The notes beneath the pieces were generated by a model. It was not told the DNA's origin. It searched no databases and was given only the letters and a program-made list of their open reading frames with translations. The translations under genes were made by a program, and so were the position numbers. Shown here piece by piece: positions 12,830-22,814 of a stretch of DNA of 64,000 nucleotides. The DNA comes from Diplonema japonicum (taxonomy: Eukaryota > Euglenozoa > Diplonemea > Diplonemida > Diplonemidae), in assembly GCA_964019335.1 (NCBI GenBank), contig OZ025711.1, positions 124,001 through 188,000 on the forward strand, written 5' to 3'. Each line of letters starts with the position of its first letter. Position 1 is the stretch's first letter.

Positions 12830-14112
12830 TCAGGACTCGGTGAAGTTGATAAGCGTCTCCGGGAACTCGTCCGGATTAAGCTCCAGACCATTCTCAATAA
12901 CGTAGCGCTTGAGGCATTGCTGGAGGGAAAGGGGGCCTAGGTGCACCTCTACGTAGTCATTGACATAACCATTACCTTCAACACACCCGCCAAAGGTGAG
13001 GATGGTGTTGCCCCACCTGACTGTTGTGGGCCTTGTGCGGCCACCGAAACAAAAATTATCAATTTTACTCCACTCCATCTTCCGTAAGTCCAGCTGGTGG
13101 GAATCGTCAAGGTAAGCAAAGCTGCCGCCCGTGAAGACGGCGAAGACACCATTGTGGCAGATCGCAGTGCTGCACATCCGCGGGGAGGGTGTCGGTCCAC
13201 TGGCAACGATTTGCCGGCAGACAAATCGCTGCAAGTTGATTTCGAAGATATCATTTAAAAACCCGTTCTTTGTGATGGCCCTTCCACCGAAGATGATCAT
13301 CTTGTTCTCGTGCAGGGCCGAGACATGGTACATCCGTTCCTGTGGGATGTGCCCTGTGTACCTCCGCGAGACCCACTTCTTGATGACGTAGTTGAACTCC
13401 CAGAGATCGTTGTTGAGCGTCAGGTCGTCTTGCCCGCCACCGAAGATGAACATTGAGTTCTTGTACGCGACGGAGGTGTGCCCCTTGCGCTTGGTGGGGA
13501 TGTAACCACCCTTGGTCCGCATCAGCTGCCATCGGTAGGTCTTCAGATCGAGAACCCACAAGTCGTTGAGCCACCTGGAGTGTGCACCTGTAGTCGGGTG
13601 CTCTGCCACCCCTCCAAACATGAACATCGACTTGTTGTTTACAACAACTGCCGTGTGTCCTGCTCTTGCCTTTGGCTTGTCAAAGGCACCGCATGGTACC
13701 TCAGCTCCACACTCCCTCCATGTCTTTGCTATAAAATTGTAAACCCACAGTTCATTGTTGCACCTTGCATTCCTGCCCCCGAAGACCACCATGCTGTTCT
13801 CGTGGACTATTGCCGTGTGGCCGAACCTCGGGCTAGGCGCGGGTCCTGATTCTTTACTCGAACCAACACCCTCAACTTGCTGGGTGAAAAGCCGGCCTTC
13901 TTCTTCTTCTTTCTTTTCAGCTGGTTCCTGTGCGGGGTTGTCTTTGAAAGCTGCATACCTTCTCTGCTGCTCTCGGCACCATGCATTGGACAGCGGGCGA
14001 CATCACCTTGTTCACGTCACTACCCTCAAGTGTCCAGTCCTGCACCATGTGCCCTCCTGTCAAGGACTCGATCGTCGGTGATGTTGGTATCGCTTGCATC
14101 ATTACCTGACTC

Positions 14113-14117
<5 letters not shown>
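12830..14117 (-). CDS. Kelch-repeat protein, six blades (2 exons)
   Basis: A likely protein-interaction beta-propeller. Exon 1 is 14117-13959 and exon 2 is 13927-12830, giving 418 residues. A Lys/Glu-rich linker (EPAEKKEEEE) follows the unstructured N-terminal 53 residues. Six kelch blades then run from about residue 87: RFGHTAIV...VVFGGR, RAGHTAVV...FMFGGV, RKGHTSVA...FIFGGG, RMYHVSAL...IIFGGR, RMCSTAIC...AVFTGG and RTRPTTVR...LTFGGC. Most have the trailing LW or W of the canonical blade. No BTB, F-box or catalytic domain is visible, so the partner is unknown. The 31-nt intron is required to reach an ATG. That ATG is directly preceded by a run of more than 20 A on the coding strand. Confidence 0.88.
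13928..13958 (-). other. Intron of kelch-repeat gene
   Basis: A 31-nt intron in phase 0 with donor GTATGCAG and acceptor CGCACAG, the shortest of the six in the window. It joins PRAAEK to EPAEKKEEEE. Confidence 0.8.
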
Positions 14118-14147
<30 letters not shown>

Positions 14148-14286
14148 GTTGCTTCCTTGGTGTCTTCGCTACACCCTGGTGTACTGTGGGGTTTTTTTTT
14201 TTTTGAATGTGGACTTACAAATATAAAAATGTCAAATAGAGAAAGTGTGCAAAATGTATCTCATCCGCATCCAAGGCGGATCTACG

Positions 14287-14456
14287 TCAACTCTCGCCAA
14301 AACCCTTCCAATGTTTCATCTCTAGGCTCACACACTTGTCTATAAAGATGAACTCGTACCGCTTCAACTTAGCAAACATGTCTTGAAACTCTTCCTTGGC
14401 CCTATCGCAACAAAGGCGGCTGCGGACTTCGTTTATCTCAGGTGTAAAGAATATTT
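14287..14456 (-). CDS. Possible 3'-terminal exon of an unrecognised gene
   Basis: The minus strand encodes about 55 residues with credible composition (TPEINEVRSRLCCDRAKEE, then KLKRYEFIFIDKCVSLEMK), ending GFGES and a TGA at 14289-14287. An acceptor-like CACAG lies at 14461-14457. Upstream of it the frame becomes Leu/Phe-rich and non-protein-like, so an intron boundary is likely. I could not find an upstream exon in a compatible phase, so the gene may be broken or a remnant. The acceptor region shares a 14-nt stretch with the dispersed repeat family found to the right. No family is recognised. Confidence 0.3.
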
Positions 14457-14939
14457 CTGTGTTATCCCCACCACAAAGGAGGAGGGGAAAGGAGGATAAA
14501 CCCAACTCACAGCCTTCACATGGCACCTCCTGTAAGTAAGCTTTGGCTGAAACCAATGTGAGCTGGTAAACAAAGAACAAAAAAACACAAGGGTGAGAAG
14601 GGTTGGTTTTAAATGTGAGAAGAGTAACAGAGGGAAGCCAAAGAGAGCAGTAAAAAAGTGAATTGACAAAGGGGAAAAAGGGAGGAATAGCAGACAAAAG
14701 GGAAAAGAAATATGCAAGTATACACACAGCGGTAGGGACAAGCCAAGCCCAAAGCATAGAATAACCCTACACTGCCCAACATCAACACTTAGGCTCTGCC
14801 AAAGGCAGACCAGGAATCATTAGCATTTATCAGTGTTTTATGAGGAAAAGGGGGGGGGGGGAGAAAGAAATAAAAAACCCACTTCCATTTTTTGGCAAAT
14901 ACTTGTAGATAAAGGACCCACAATTTTGTGGTATGAGTA

Positions 14940-15060
14940 CATGGAAGGATCCACCACCACCAGGCCAGACCGGTAGGGGTCTGAGGGTAGAAAAAACGAC
15001 CAGTCTGAGGGGTCTGAGGGGTCTGGCCGGTCCAGCCCACAAACCACCCCAACACCGCGA
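14940..15060. repeat. GGTCT/GAGGG-type short-period repeat
   Basis: GGTCTGAGGG units are followed by GGCCGGTCC, resembling the GGTCC/AGTCC pentamer blocks at 19.26 and 21.3 kb. The adjoining sequence to 15230 is non-coding, with repeated ACAC/TGTG words. Confidence 0.5.
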
Positions 15061-15989
15061 ATTTTCGACCACACCATGTGGTGTGTTGTGACATATTTTA
15101 CACCATATTTCGCATACCTGACGTTCCACACGATGTATGCAACACAGGGTGCACAACACGGCACGTGTTTCATAACATGTACCACTATGCTGCACAGGGA
15201 AAAGCAGGCGTCACAACATGCACCTCTGGTGCACAAAAAAAAAGGAAAAGAAAAAAATGATCTCCTATATATTATTTCAGATGGTGGGGACATGGAATGG
15301 GATGAGCAGGACAAATGAAAAAATAATAAGAAAAGGAAAAATAAATGAGAAAGAAAAAAAAGAGAACATGTGTAAGATTAAAAGAAAAAAAAAAGAAAAA
15401 AAGGGAAAAGAAGAGCACCATGAAAGAAGAAAGAAGGAAAAAAGTTTGTGAGCAGCAGCCTTATTTAATCCCGTTTACCCCAACAACCCAACACGAGTTG
15501 TAGCTTCTTCTGTGTTCCACGTCGTGTCCTTAATGCATGTGGTGTACAGCTCAACCCCAGCCGGAGCATCCCAGGTAACCAAGATGCTGCACTTGTGCAG
15601 TTTGTTGTCTGTTCGTCACCCTGAGCATCTGCGTTACACACCAGTGCTACCGGTGATGACCAACGAGGAGGTCAACAGTGAACAACATCTGATGTTTTTC
15701 TTATATTTTCATGTTATCTCCACCACCTGAAAAAAGAAAACTCGATGATTTAAAGGAAGCCGGTGGGGGCACCCTGCACAAGCACCATTTACTTGATTAC
15801 AGGGGGTGCACCTCAGCCTAGCTGTAGCTTCTTCTGCGTTCTGCATCGTGTCCTTAATGCGTGCGGTGTGCAGCTCAACCCCAGCAGTGTTGTTATGAGA
15901 ATGGGTTGCCCCCCCGAGATTTTCAGGGGGCACAGGGGGGCAAATCTGGGGGGTGGGGGGGGGGGGGGCAAAAGAAATTTTTTTCCACC

Positions 15990-16450
15990 CAAAAAAAGTT
16001 GTCAAAGACACCTAAAAATTGATTTTATTTCCAAAAAAAAATTTTTTTTTCTCAAAAGTACCTATCCTAGGCCTTATTAGAGGCTTTTAGTGAAGTGGGG
16101 TGAAAGTGAGAAGTTTGGGGGTCAAAAAAAAAGGTGCCCAAAAAAAATTATTTTTCACATGAACAAGTGGTCAAAAACACCTGAAAAGTGGTTTTTTATC
16201 TCAGAAAAATTGATTTTTTTTCCATAAGGGTACTATATCAGGCCTGGTAATGGTCTATCTGTTGGTTTTCTCTCCTTTATAACTTACCCTTCTCATTCTT
16301 TGTATTTACCCCCTGTTTTTTTACTGTACTTTATTGGGTGCATGGGGTGCTGGAAAAAAAAAAAAAAAAAAAAAATAGTGTCCAAAAAAATTGTTTTTCC
16401 TCCCAAAAAAAGTGGCCAAAAACACCCTTAAATTGATTTTTTCTTATAGG
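15990..16450. repeat. Degenerate A/T-rich tandem repeat
   Basis: A phrase of the form GTCAAAAACACCTGAAAA followed by TTGATTTTTT recurs at about 15999, 16167 and 16412, each with a nearby A-run. No coding potential is visible. The stretch 16450-16640 is plain AT-rich DNA. Confidence 0.6.
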
Positions 16451-16640
16451 TTCAGAAAAAAACTAAAGAATAATTCAAATGTGTGAAATTGTGTGTTTCC
16501 TGAAAAGTGAGTTATAAGGTGCTAGAATGATATAAATCTTAAATTTTCAGAAGAAAGTTGATTTCTTGAAGGAAAAAAAAAATTCGATTAGGTAACCACA
16601 GCTGGGAAACCTACTTCAAGGAGCATTTTGCTTATCATCA

Positions 16641-16935
16641 CTTTTTTTTCAAATATTTTTGGACAATGATTTTTTTTTTTCCTTTTTTTTTTTTTTTTTT
16701 TCTTCTTCTTCTTCTTCTTTGTATCACAGACATGCACAGCTCCATCAAGCCATTTGCACCTATCTACTCTAGTGCACTGCAGCTGCAGGTATGTACATAT
16801 GTCCAGAAATGTTGTATTTGGATGTAACCCAGCTGTGGTGATCAATGTGGAACGCAGAAGAAGCTACAACCCAGCTGTGGTGAGAGATATATGAGTTAAA
16901 GGACCTGCACAAGACTATTACAGGGGGTACACCAC
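16641..16935. repeat. Left copy of a long duplicated block
   Basis: The segment from CAAATATTTTTGGACAATG through a T-run and (CTT)n, then CAGACATGCACAGCTCC and GAAATGTTGTATTTGG, is repeated almost identically at 19456-19755. The offset is about 2815 bp. The similarity continues into the following repeat units, so it marks a large tandem duplication. Confidence 0.8.
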
Positions 16936-18560
16936 AGCTTCTTCTGCATTCCATGTTGTGTCCTTAATGTGTGTGGTGTTCAGCTCAACCCCAGCCAGGG
17001 CATCCTGGGTAACCAGATTCTGCTCATGCAGGGGTGGGTCATTCCATTCCCTTCCACCAAACTGAAAAGTTGGAGCTTGGTAGAACAGCAGAACCAGTGG
17101 AACCAGAACTTGGTGGAACAGGGAATTCCTTACCTTTTTTTTTTTTCCTCTTTGCATCATCAAGGTTGAAAGTGGTGACTATATCACCACAACACTGACA
17201 GCACAATATTCCATGTTGTGTCCTTAATGTGTGCAGTGTGCAGCTCAACACCAGCCATGGCCCTGGTAACCAAGATTCTGGGCCTGTGTAGTTTGCTGCC
17301 AGTTCATCACCCTGAGCATCTGCAATATGTTCCTCCACTCAGGCACAATCAGTGATGACCAACATGGAGGTCAACAGCAAACAACACATCTGATGTACTT
17401 CTTATATTTCCATATTTCTGTGATCCCCACCACCAAATAACATGAAAGAGGTAAAGGAGACCAGTGACAGGGGGTGCACCTTGGCCGCTGCTGTGTTCTG
17501 TGTCGTGTCCTTAATGCATGCAGTGTGCAGCTCAACCCCAGCTGGTGCCCTAAGTAGTTTACTCACCCTGAGCATCTGCAATTTGTTCTTCCACTCAGGG
17601 TGCTACAGGTGATGACCAGCCAAGTGGATGGAGGAAATGCCTGTTCATCGTGTTGGCGGTGTGCACAAGAACTGTTAACTTGATACAGGGGGGCACTGCA
17701 GCTGAGTTGTAGCTTCTTCTGTGTTCTGTGTTGTGTTCTTAATGTGTGCAGTGTGCAGCTTAACCCCAGCCATAGCAACCCGGGGTAACCAAGATTCTGT
17801 GCTCATGCAGTTTGCTGCCAATTCATCACCCTGAGCATCTGCATTATGTTCTCCACTTGGGCACTACTGGTGATGACCAACATGGAGGTCAACAGCAAAC
17901 AACACATCTGATGTACTTCTTATATTTCTATGTTATCCCCACCACCTGAATGATATATATATGAGTTAAAAGAGGCCGGTGTTGGTGGCGCCCTGCACAA
18001 GAACTGTCTGCTTGATTACAGGGGCACACTGCAACTGAGTTGTAGCTTCTTCTGCATTCCGTGTCATGTCTTTAATGTGTGTGGTGTAGTTTGCTGCCTG
18101 TTTGTCACCCTAAGCATCTGCATTATGTTCTTCCACTCGGGAGCTACCGGTGATGACTGATGAGGAGGTCAACAGTGAACAACACATCTGATGTTTTTTC
18201 ATTCTATCCCCACCACCTTTGGAATAATATACAAGAGTTAAAGGAGGCCAGTGTTGGCAGTGCCCTGCACAAGAACTGTCTACTTGATTACAGGGGGTGC
18301 ACCACAGCCGGGTTGTAGCTTCTTCTGCATTCTGCATCGTGTCCTTAATCACTGTGGCCGAGTTGTAGCTTCTTCTGTGCTCCGTGTCATGTCCTTAATG
18401 TGTGTGGGGTTCAGCTCAACCCTAGCCGGGGTGCCCTGGGTAACCAAGATTCTGCACTTGTGTGGTTTGCTCGGTGATGACCAATGAGGAGGTCAACAGT
18501 AAACAACACATCTGATGTTTTTCTTATATTTTCATGTTATCCCCACCACCTGAAAAGAAG

Positions 18561-18598
<38 letters not shown>

Positions 18599-19109
18599 AA
18601 CTCGGTTGAGGGTTTTATACCTAAGGTACTGAGGAGGGTGAACGAGGGGCTGAAGGCCACACCACAGCAGAAAGGTTTGATCAAGAGATAGATTGAGACT
18701 CTTCAGGCATCCTGCCACATACTGCAGGTACCCTTAAATGTCTCTTTTCTTTTTCTTTTTTTTTTTCTTTTATTAAGGTGGTGGGGATAACATGGAAATA
18801 TAAGAAGTACATCAGATGTGTTGTTTGCTGTTGACCTCCACGTCAGTCATCACCGGTAGTGCCCGAGTGGAAGAGCATAACGCAGATGCTCAGGGTGACA
18901 AACAGGCAGCAAACTGCATGAGCACAGAATCTTGGTTACCCAGGATGCCCCGGCTAGGGTTGAGCACACCACACGCATTAAGGACACGACGCGGAATGCA
19001 GAAGAAGCTACAACTTGGCCGAGGAGCACCCCCTGTAATCAAGTAGGTAGTTCTTGCTTCATTGCACGCTTAATGCCACCTAGTGTTGCAATCAAAGCCC
19101 CATTTTTTT

Positions 19110-19410
19110 TTTTTCTTCGTTTCTCGTTGTTTTTGTTGTTGTTGTCATCTCTCAGTACCTGTGTAACATCTTTTCTTGTAGACATCTGTTTATATGTTTG
19201 AACTCTGCAGCAAAAAAAGGGGGGGATGTGGTGTTGTGGTTGTATCTTGTACAGTCTGGTTCAGTCCAGTCCAGTCCAGTCTGGTCCGGTCCGGTCCGGT
19301 CCAGTCTGGTCAGTCCAGTCAGTCCAGCATAATTGGGTCGAAATTCACGCCGGATCCGGTCCGGTCCAGTCCAGTCTGGTCTAGTCCTAATTAGGATTCA
19401 CCCATCACTG
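19110..19410. repeat. Pentamer (GGTCC/AGTCC) block, copy 1
   Basis: A segment with TCAGTACCTGTGTAACATC, GAACTCTGCAGCAAAAAA and GATGTGGTGTTGTGGTTG leads into a run of GGTCC and AGTCC pentamers. It then continues to TCACGCCGGATCCGGTCC and AATTAGGATTCACCCATCAC. It is nearly the same as 21165-21415, with a longer pentamer run here. Confidence 0.85.
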
Positions 19411-19455
19411 CCAGACTGACTGGACTCAAAAATTTTCTGCAATTTTTGACACACC

Positions 19456-19755
19456 TGCAAACACTTTTTTTTTCAAATATTTTTGGACAATGATTTTTTT
19501 TTCCTTTTTTTTTTCTTCTTCTTCTTCTTCTTTGTACCACAGACATGCACAGCTCCATCAAGCCATTTGCACCTATCTACTCTAGTGCACTGCAGCTGCA
19601 GGTATGTACATATGTCCGGAAATGTTGTATTTGGATGTAACCCGGCTGTGGTGATCGACGTGGAACGCAGAAGAAGCTACAACCCGGCCGCGGTGAGAGA
19701 TATATGAGTTAAAAGACCTGCACAAGACTACTTGATTACAGGGGGTACACCACAG
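19456..19755. repeat. Right copy of the long duplicated block
   Basis: This is the partner of 16641-16935, with scattered C-to-T/G-to-A differences between copies (for example ACCCGGCCGCGGTG here against ACCCAGCTGTGGTG). Most differences are transitions, many at CG sites in this copy. Confidence 0.8.
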
Positions 19756-21164
19756 CCGAGTTGTAGCTTCTTCTGCGTTCTGCATCGTGTCCTTAATGTG
19801 TGCAGTGTTCAGCTCAACCCCAGCCGGGGCGTCCTGGGTAACCAGATTCTGCTTGTGCAGGGGTGGGTCGTTCCGTTCCCTTCTGCCAAACTGAAAAGTC
19901 GGAGCTTGGTGGAATGGCAGAACCAGCGGAACCGGAACTTGGTGGAACAGGGAATTCCTTACCTTTTTTTTTTTTTTTTTTTTTTTCCTATTGTCCTTAA
20001 TCACTGCAGCCGGGTTGTAGCTTCTTCTGCGTTCCGCGTCGTGTCCTCAATGTGTGCAGTGTTCAGCTCAACCCCAGCCAGGGCGTCCCGGGTAACCAGA
20101 TTCTGCTCATGCAGGGGTGGGTCGTTTTGTTCCCTTCCACCAAACTGAAAAGTCGGAACTTGGTGGAATGGTGGAACCGGAACTTGGCAGACAGGGAATT
20201 CCTAACCTATTTTTTTTTTTTTTTTCCCCTTTCCCCCCCCCTTCTTTTTTTTTTTCCTCTTTGCATCATCAAGGTTGAAAGTGGTGACTATATCACCACA
20301 ACACTGACAGCACAATATTCCATGTTGTGTCCTTAATGTGTGCAGTGCAGCTCAACACCAGAGCATCTGGAATACGTTCCTCCACTCGGGCGCTACCAGT
20401 GATGGCCGACGTGGAGGTCAACAGCAAACAACACATCTGATGTACTTCTTATATTTCTATGTTATCTCCACCACCTGAATGATATATTTATGAGTTAAAA
20501 GAGGCCGGTGTTGGTGGCGCCCTGCACAAGAACTGTCTACTTGATTACAGGGGGCACACCGCAACCGAGTTGTAGCTTCTTCTGCATTCCGTGTCATGTC
20601 TTTAATGTGTGTGGTGTACAGCTCAACCCCAGCCGGAGTGTCCCAGGTAACCAAGATTCGGTGCTTGTGCAGTTTGCTGCCTGTTTGTCACCCTGAGCAT
20701 CTGCATTATGTTCTTCCACTCGGGAGCTACCGGTGATGACCGATGAGGAGGTCAACAGCGAACAACACATCTGATGTTTTTTCATGCTATCCCCACCACC
20801 TTTGAAATAATATACAAGAGTTAAAGGAGGCCGGTGTTGGCAGTGCCCTGCACAAGAACTGTCTACTTGATTACAGGGGGTGCACCACAGCCGGGTTGTA
20901 GCTTCTTCTGCATTCTGCATCGTGTCCTTAATCACCGCGGCCGAGTTGTAGCTTCTTCTGTGTTCTGTGTCGTGTCCTTAATGTGTGCGGTGTTCAGCTC
21001 AATCCTAGCCGGGGCGCCCCGGGTAACCAAGATTCTGCACTCATGCGGTTTACTTGGTGATGACTGATGAGGAGGTCAACAGCAAACACATCTGATGTTT
21101 TTCTTATATTTTCATGTTATCCCCACCACCTGAAAAAGAAGATAAAGGTTTTTTTTTTTTTTTT

Positions 21165-21415
21165 TTTTTTTCTTCGTTTCTCGTTGTTGTTGTTGTTGTC
21201 GTCTCAGTACCTGTGTAACATCTTTTCTTGTAGACATCTGTTTATACGTTTGAACTCTGCAGCAAAAAAAAAGGGGGGATGTGGTGTTGTGGTTGTATCT
21301 TGTCCGGTCCAGTCCGGTCAGTCCGGTCAGTCTGGCGTAATTGGGTCGAAATTCACGCCGGATCCGGTCCAGTCCGGTCTAGTCCTAATTAGGATTCACC
21401 CATCACTGGACTGGG
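21165..21415. repeat. Pentamer (GGTCC/AGTCC) block, copy 2
   Basis: This is the second copy of the block at 19110-19410, offset about 2055 bp, with a shorter pentamer run. It is followed by an A-run of about 38 at 21450-21487. Confidence 0.85.
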
Positions 21416-21449
21416 GGTGGTATGCAGCTTTCCAGCTGGGGGAGTCTGG

Positions 21450-21489
<40 letters not shown>

Positions 21490-21949
21490 CATGGGTAATT
21501 TGTTCTGTGTTTCGTGTTGTTCCATTTTTGTTCCGTCTTGTCCCTGGAACTAGTAGCCCACACTACTTGTCCCAGAACTAGCAGCCCAACACTGTATGAA
21601 CTAGAAACCATCGTTTTGAGAGGAAGCACTGACAATTTTAACATAATCTTAAAGGCTAAGATACCAGTGTTGGGGTAAGTGTAATATGCATTAAAAAAAA
21701 AAAGAGGTAAAGGTCACCCACCTCCTGTATAACTACTTTAGTACAACTAAAAAGGAAAGAGAGTTTTTAATTTTCTTTTTGAAATATGATCAACATTAGT
21801 AGTGTAATTTTCCCTTCGAACTTTATCAACCAATGTGTTATTTGATGAATTGTCCCCTTTTTCCCCTCTTCTTTTGTTTTATTTTATTTTTTTGATTTTT
21901 TTGGTGGGGATAACATGGAAATATAAGAAGTATATCAGATGTGTTGTTC

Positions 21950-22350
21950 ACAAGTTCACAACTAGTCCACAAGTCCGGAAACTCAAGAATCTTCTTTTCC
22001 TGAGTCCAAGGTGGATAACGGTACCTCCCCTAGCGGGTTGCTCCTCATGTTGGAGTGGTGGGTGACGCCTCACCTGAGACAAGACTATGTAAAGGTGTTG
22101 GCCGGCCTTGAGCCATTGCACTCCCCAACGGTAGTCGTGATATCATCACCCTGACATGAAACCCCCTTTTAAACTGTCGGGCCAGTGTTGCTGCGGTTAA
22201 CGCCCTCAGGGCCCACAGTAAACACCGTCACACCGCTGGGTCAAGGTGTGCAGCCTGTAAAGGACGTCGCTGGCTTACTCCAAGGTACCTATATTTCAAA
22301 ACCTAGAGTAATGGTGACACTCCCACCGGCGCGGTGAGATGGAAAACTGT
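21950..22350. other. Unassigned balanced-composition segment
   Basis: This stretch of about 400 bp differs from its surroundings. It has no homopolymers and mixed base composition, with many short stems (for example GCCCTCAGGGC) and words such as GTGACGCCTCACC, GGCCGGCC and GGTCAAGGTGTGCAGCC. It starts just after a fragment of the dispersed repeat at 21900-21948. No ORF of note is present. It could be the end of a mobile element or a structured RNA. I cannot assign it. The remaining sequence to 22690 contains CAACGACAC-type short repeats and nothing else recognised. Confidence 0.4.
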
Positions 22351-22692
22351 GCACTCCCCACCCACTCACTCCCACCCAAGTCACTATTAGCTAACACAAA
22401 TCAAGCAAAGTAGTGGCATGTGCGTGCATTCGAGACGTATAAAAGGGAGGCCAGTTCTCTCAGGCGGAATTCGTCAACATGGCAGGCCAAAGACATCAGT
22501 AACTACAAATGCAGCGGTGTACCGTGTACCGTATCGTATTGGTGATGTTAGCTATTTGTTCGAACAGATGAATGACTCAACGCGACACAACGATGACGCA
22601 AAGCAACGCGATGACAACGTAACATGACGCAATGCACTGCACAACGACACAACACCTGTACCAAAACTCTCGTCAAATGAATGCTAACTGTT

Positions 22693-22739
22693 ATTATTCT
22701 TTTCGTTTTTTTCTCTAAAATTCAATACACATCATTCAG
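22693..22739 (+). promoter_or_regulatory. Candidate trans-splice acceptor region of the giant plus-strand gene
   Basis: A pyrimidine-rich tract at 22693-22714 is followed by ACATCATTCAG, with the AG at 22738-22739. This is 75 nt before the ATG at 22815. Later AGs (22793-22794 and 22804-22805) are alternatives. It is inferred from the trans-splicing expected in this lineage. Confidence 0.4.
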
Positions 22740-22814
22740 GAAACAAAAAGAAAAAAAAAGAAGGAAAGAGTAAAAAAAAAATTTCCTTCATTAGGAGTGC
22801 GCACAGCTCCTAAG

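Larger units (their letters stand above)
15480..21130. repeat. Array of dispersed repeat units (at least 16 copies, some inverted)
   Basis: The core unit contains TAGCTTCTTCTG, then TGTCCTTAATG, CAGCTCAACCCCAGCC, CTGGGTAACCA, CATCTG, GGTGATGACC, AACAACACATCTGATG and GTTATCCCCACCACCTG. A linker with CTGCACAAGAACTGTC and TTGATTACAGGGGG leads into the next unit. The start anchor lies near 15495, 15825, 16938, 17210 (partial), 17490, 17708, 18040, 18315, 18363, 19762, 20018, 20320 (partial), 20571, 20895 and 20945. Inverted copies lie at about 16848-16875, 18780-19040 and 19660-19690, and a fragment at 21900-21948. Units are truncated variably. No ORF is conserved between copies, so this looks like a non-autonomous element family or a degenerate satellite. 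Confidence 0.85.

Noticed and set aside
22438-22445. TATAAAAG upstream of the giant gene as a promoter
   Set aside because: Euglenozoan protein genes are not known to use TATA boxes. A single match in AT-rich DNA is weak.
22797-22814. GTG start six codons upstream of the giant gene ATG
   Set aside because: Eukaryotic nuclear genes start at ATG. The ATG at 22815 gives a clean signal peptide.
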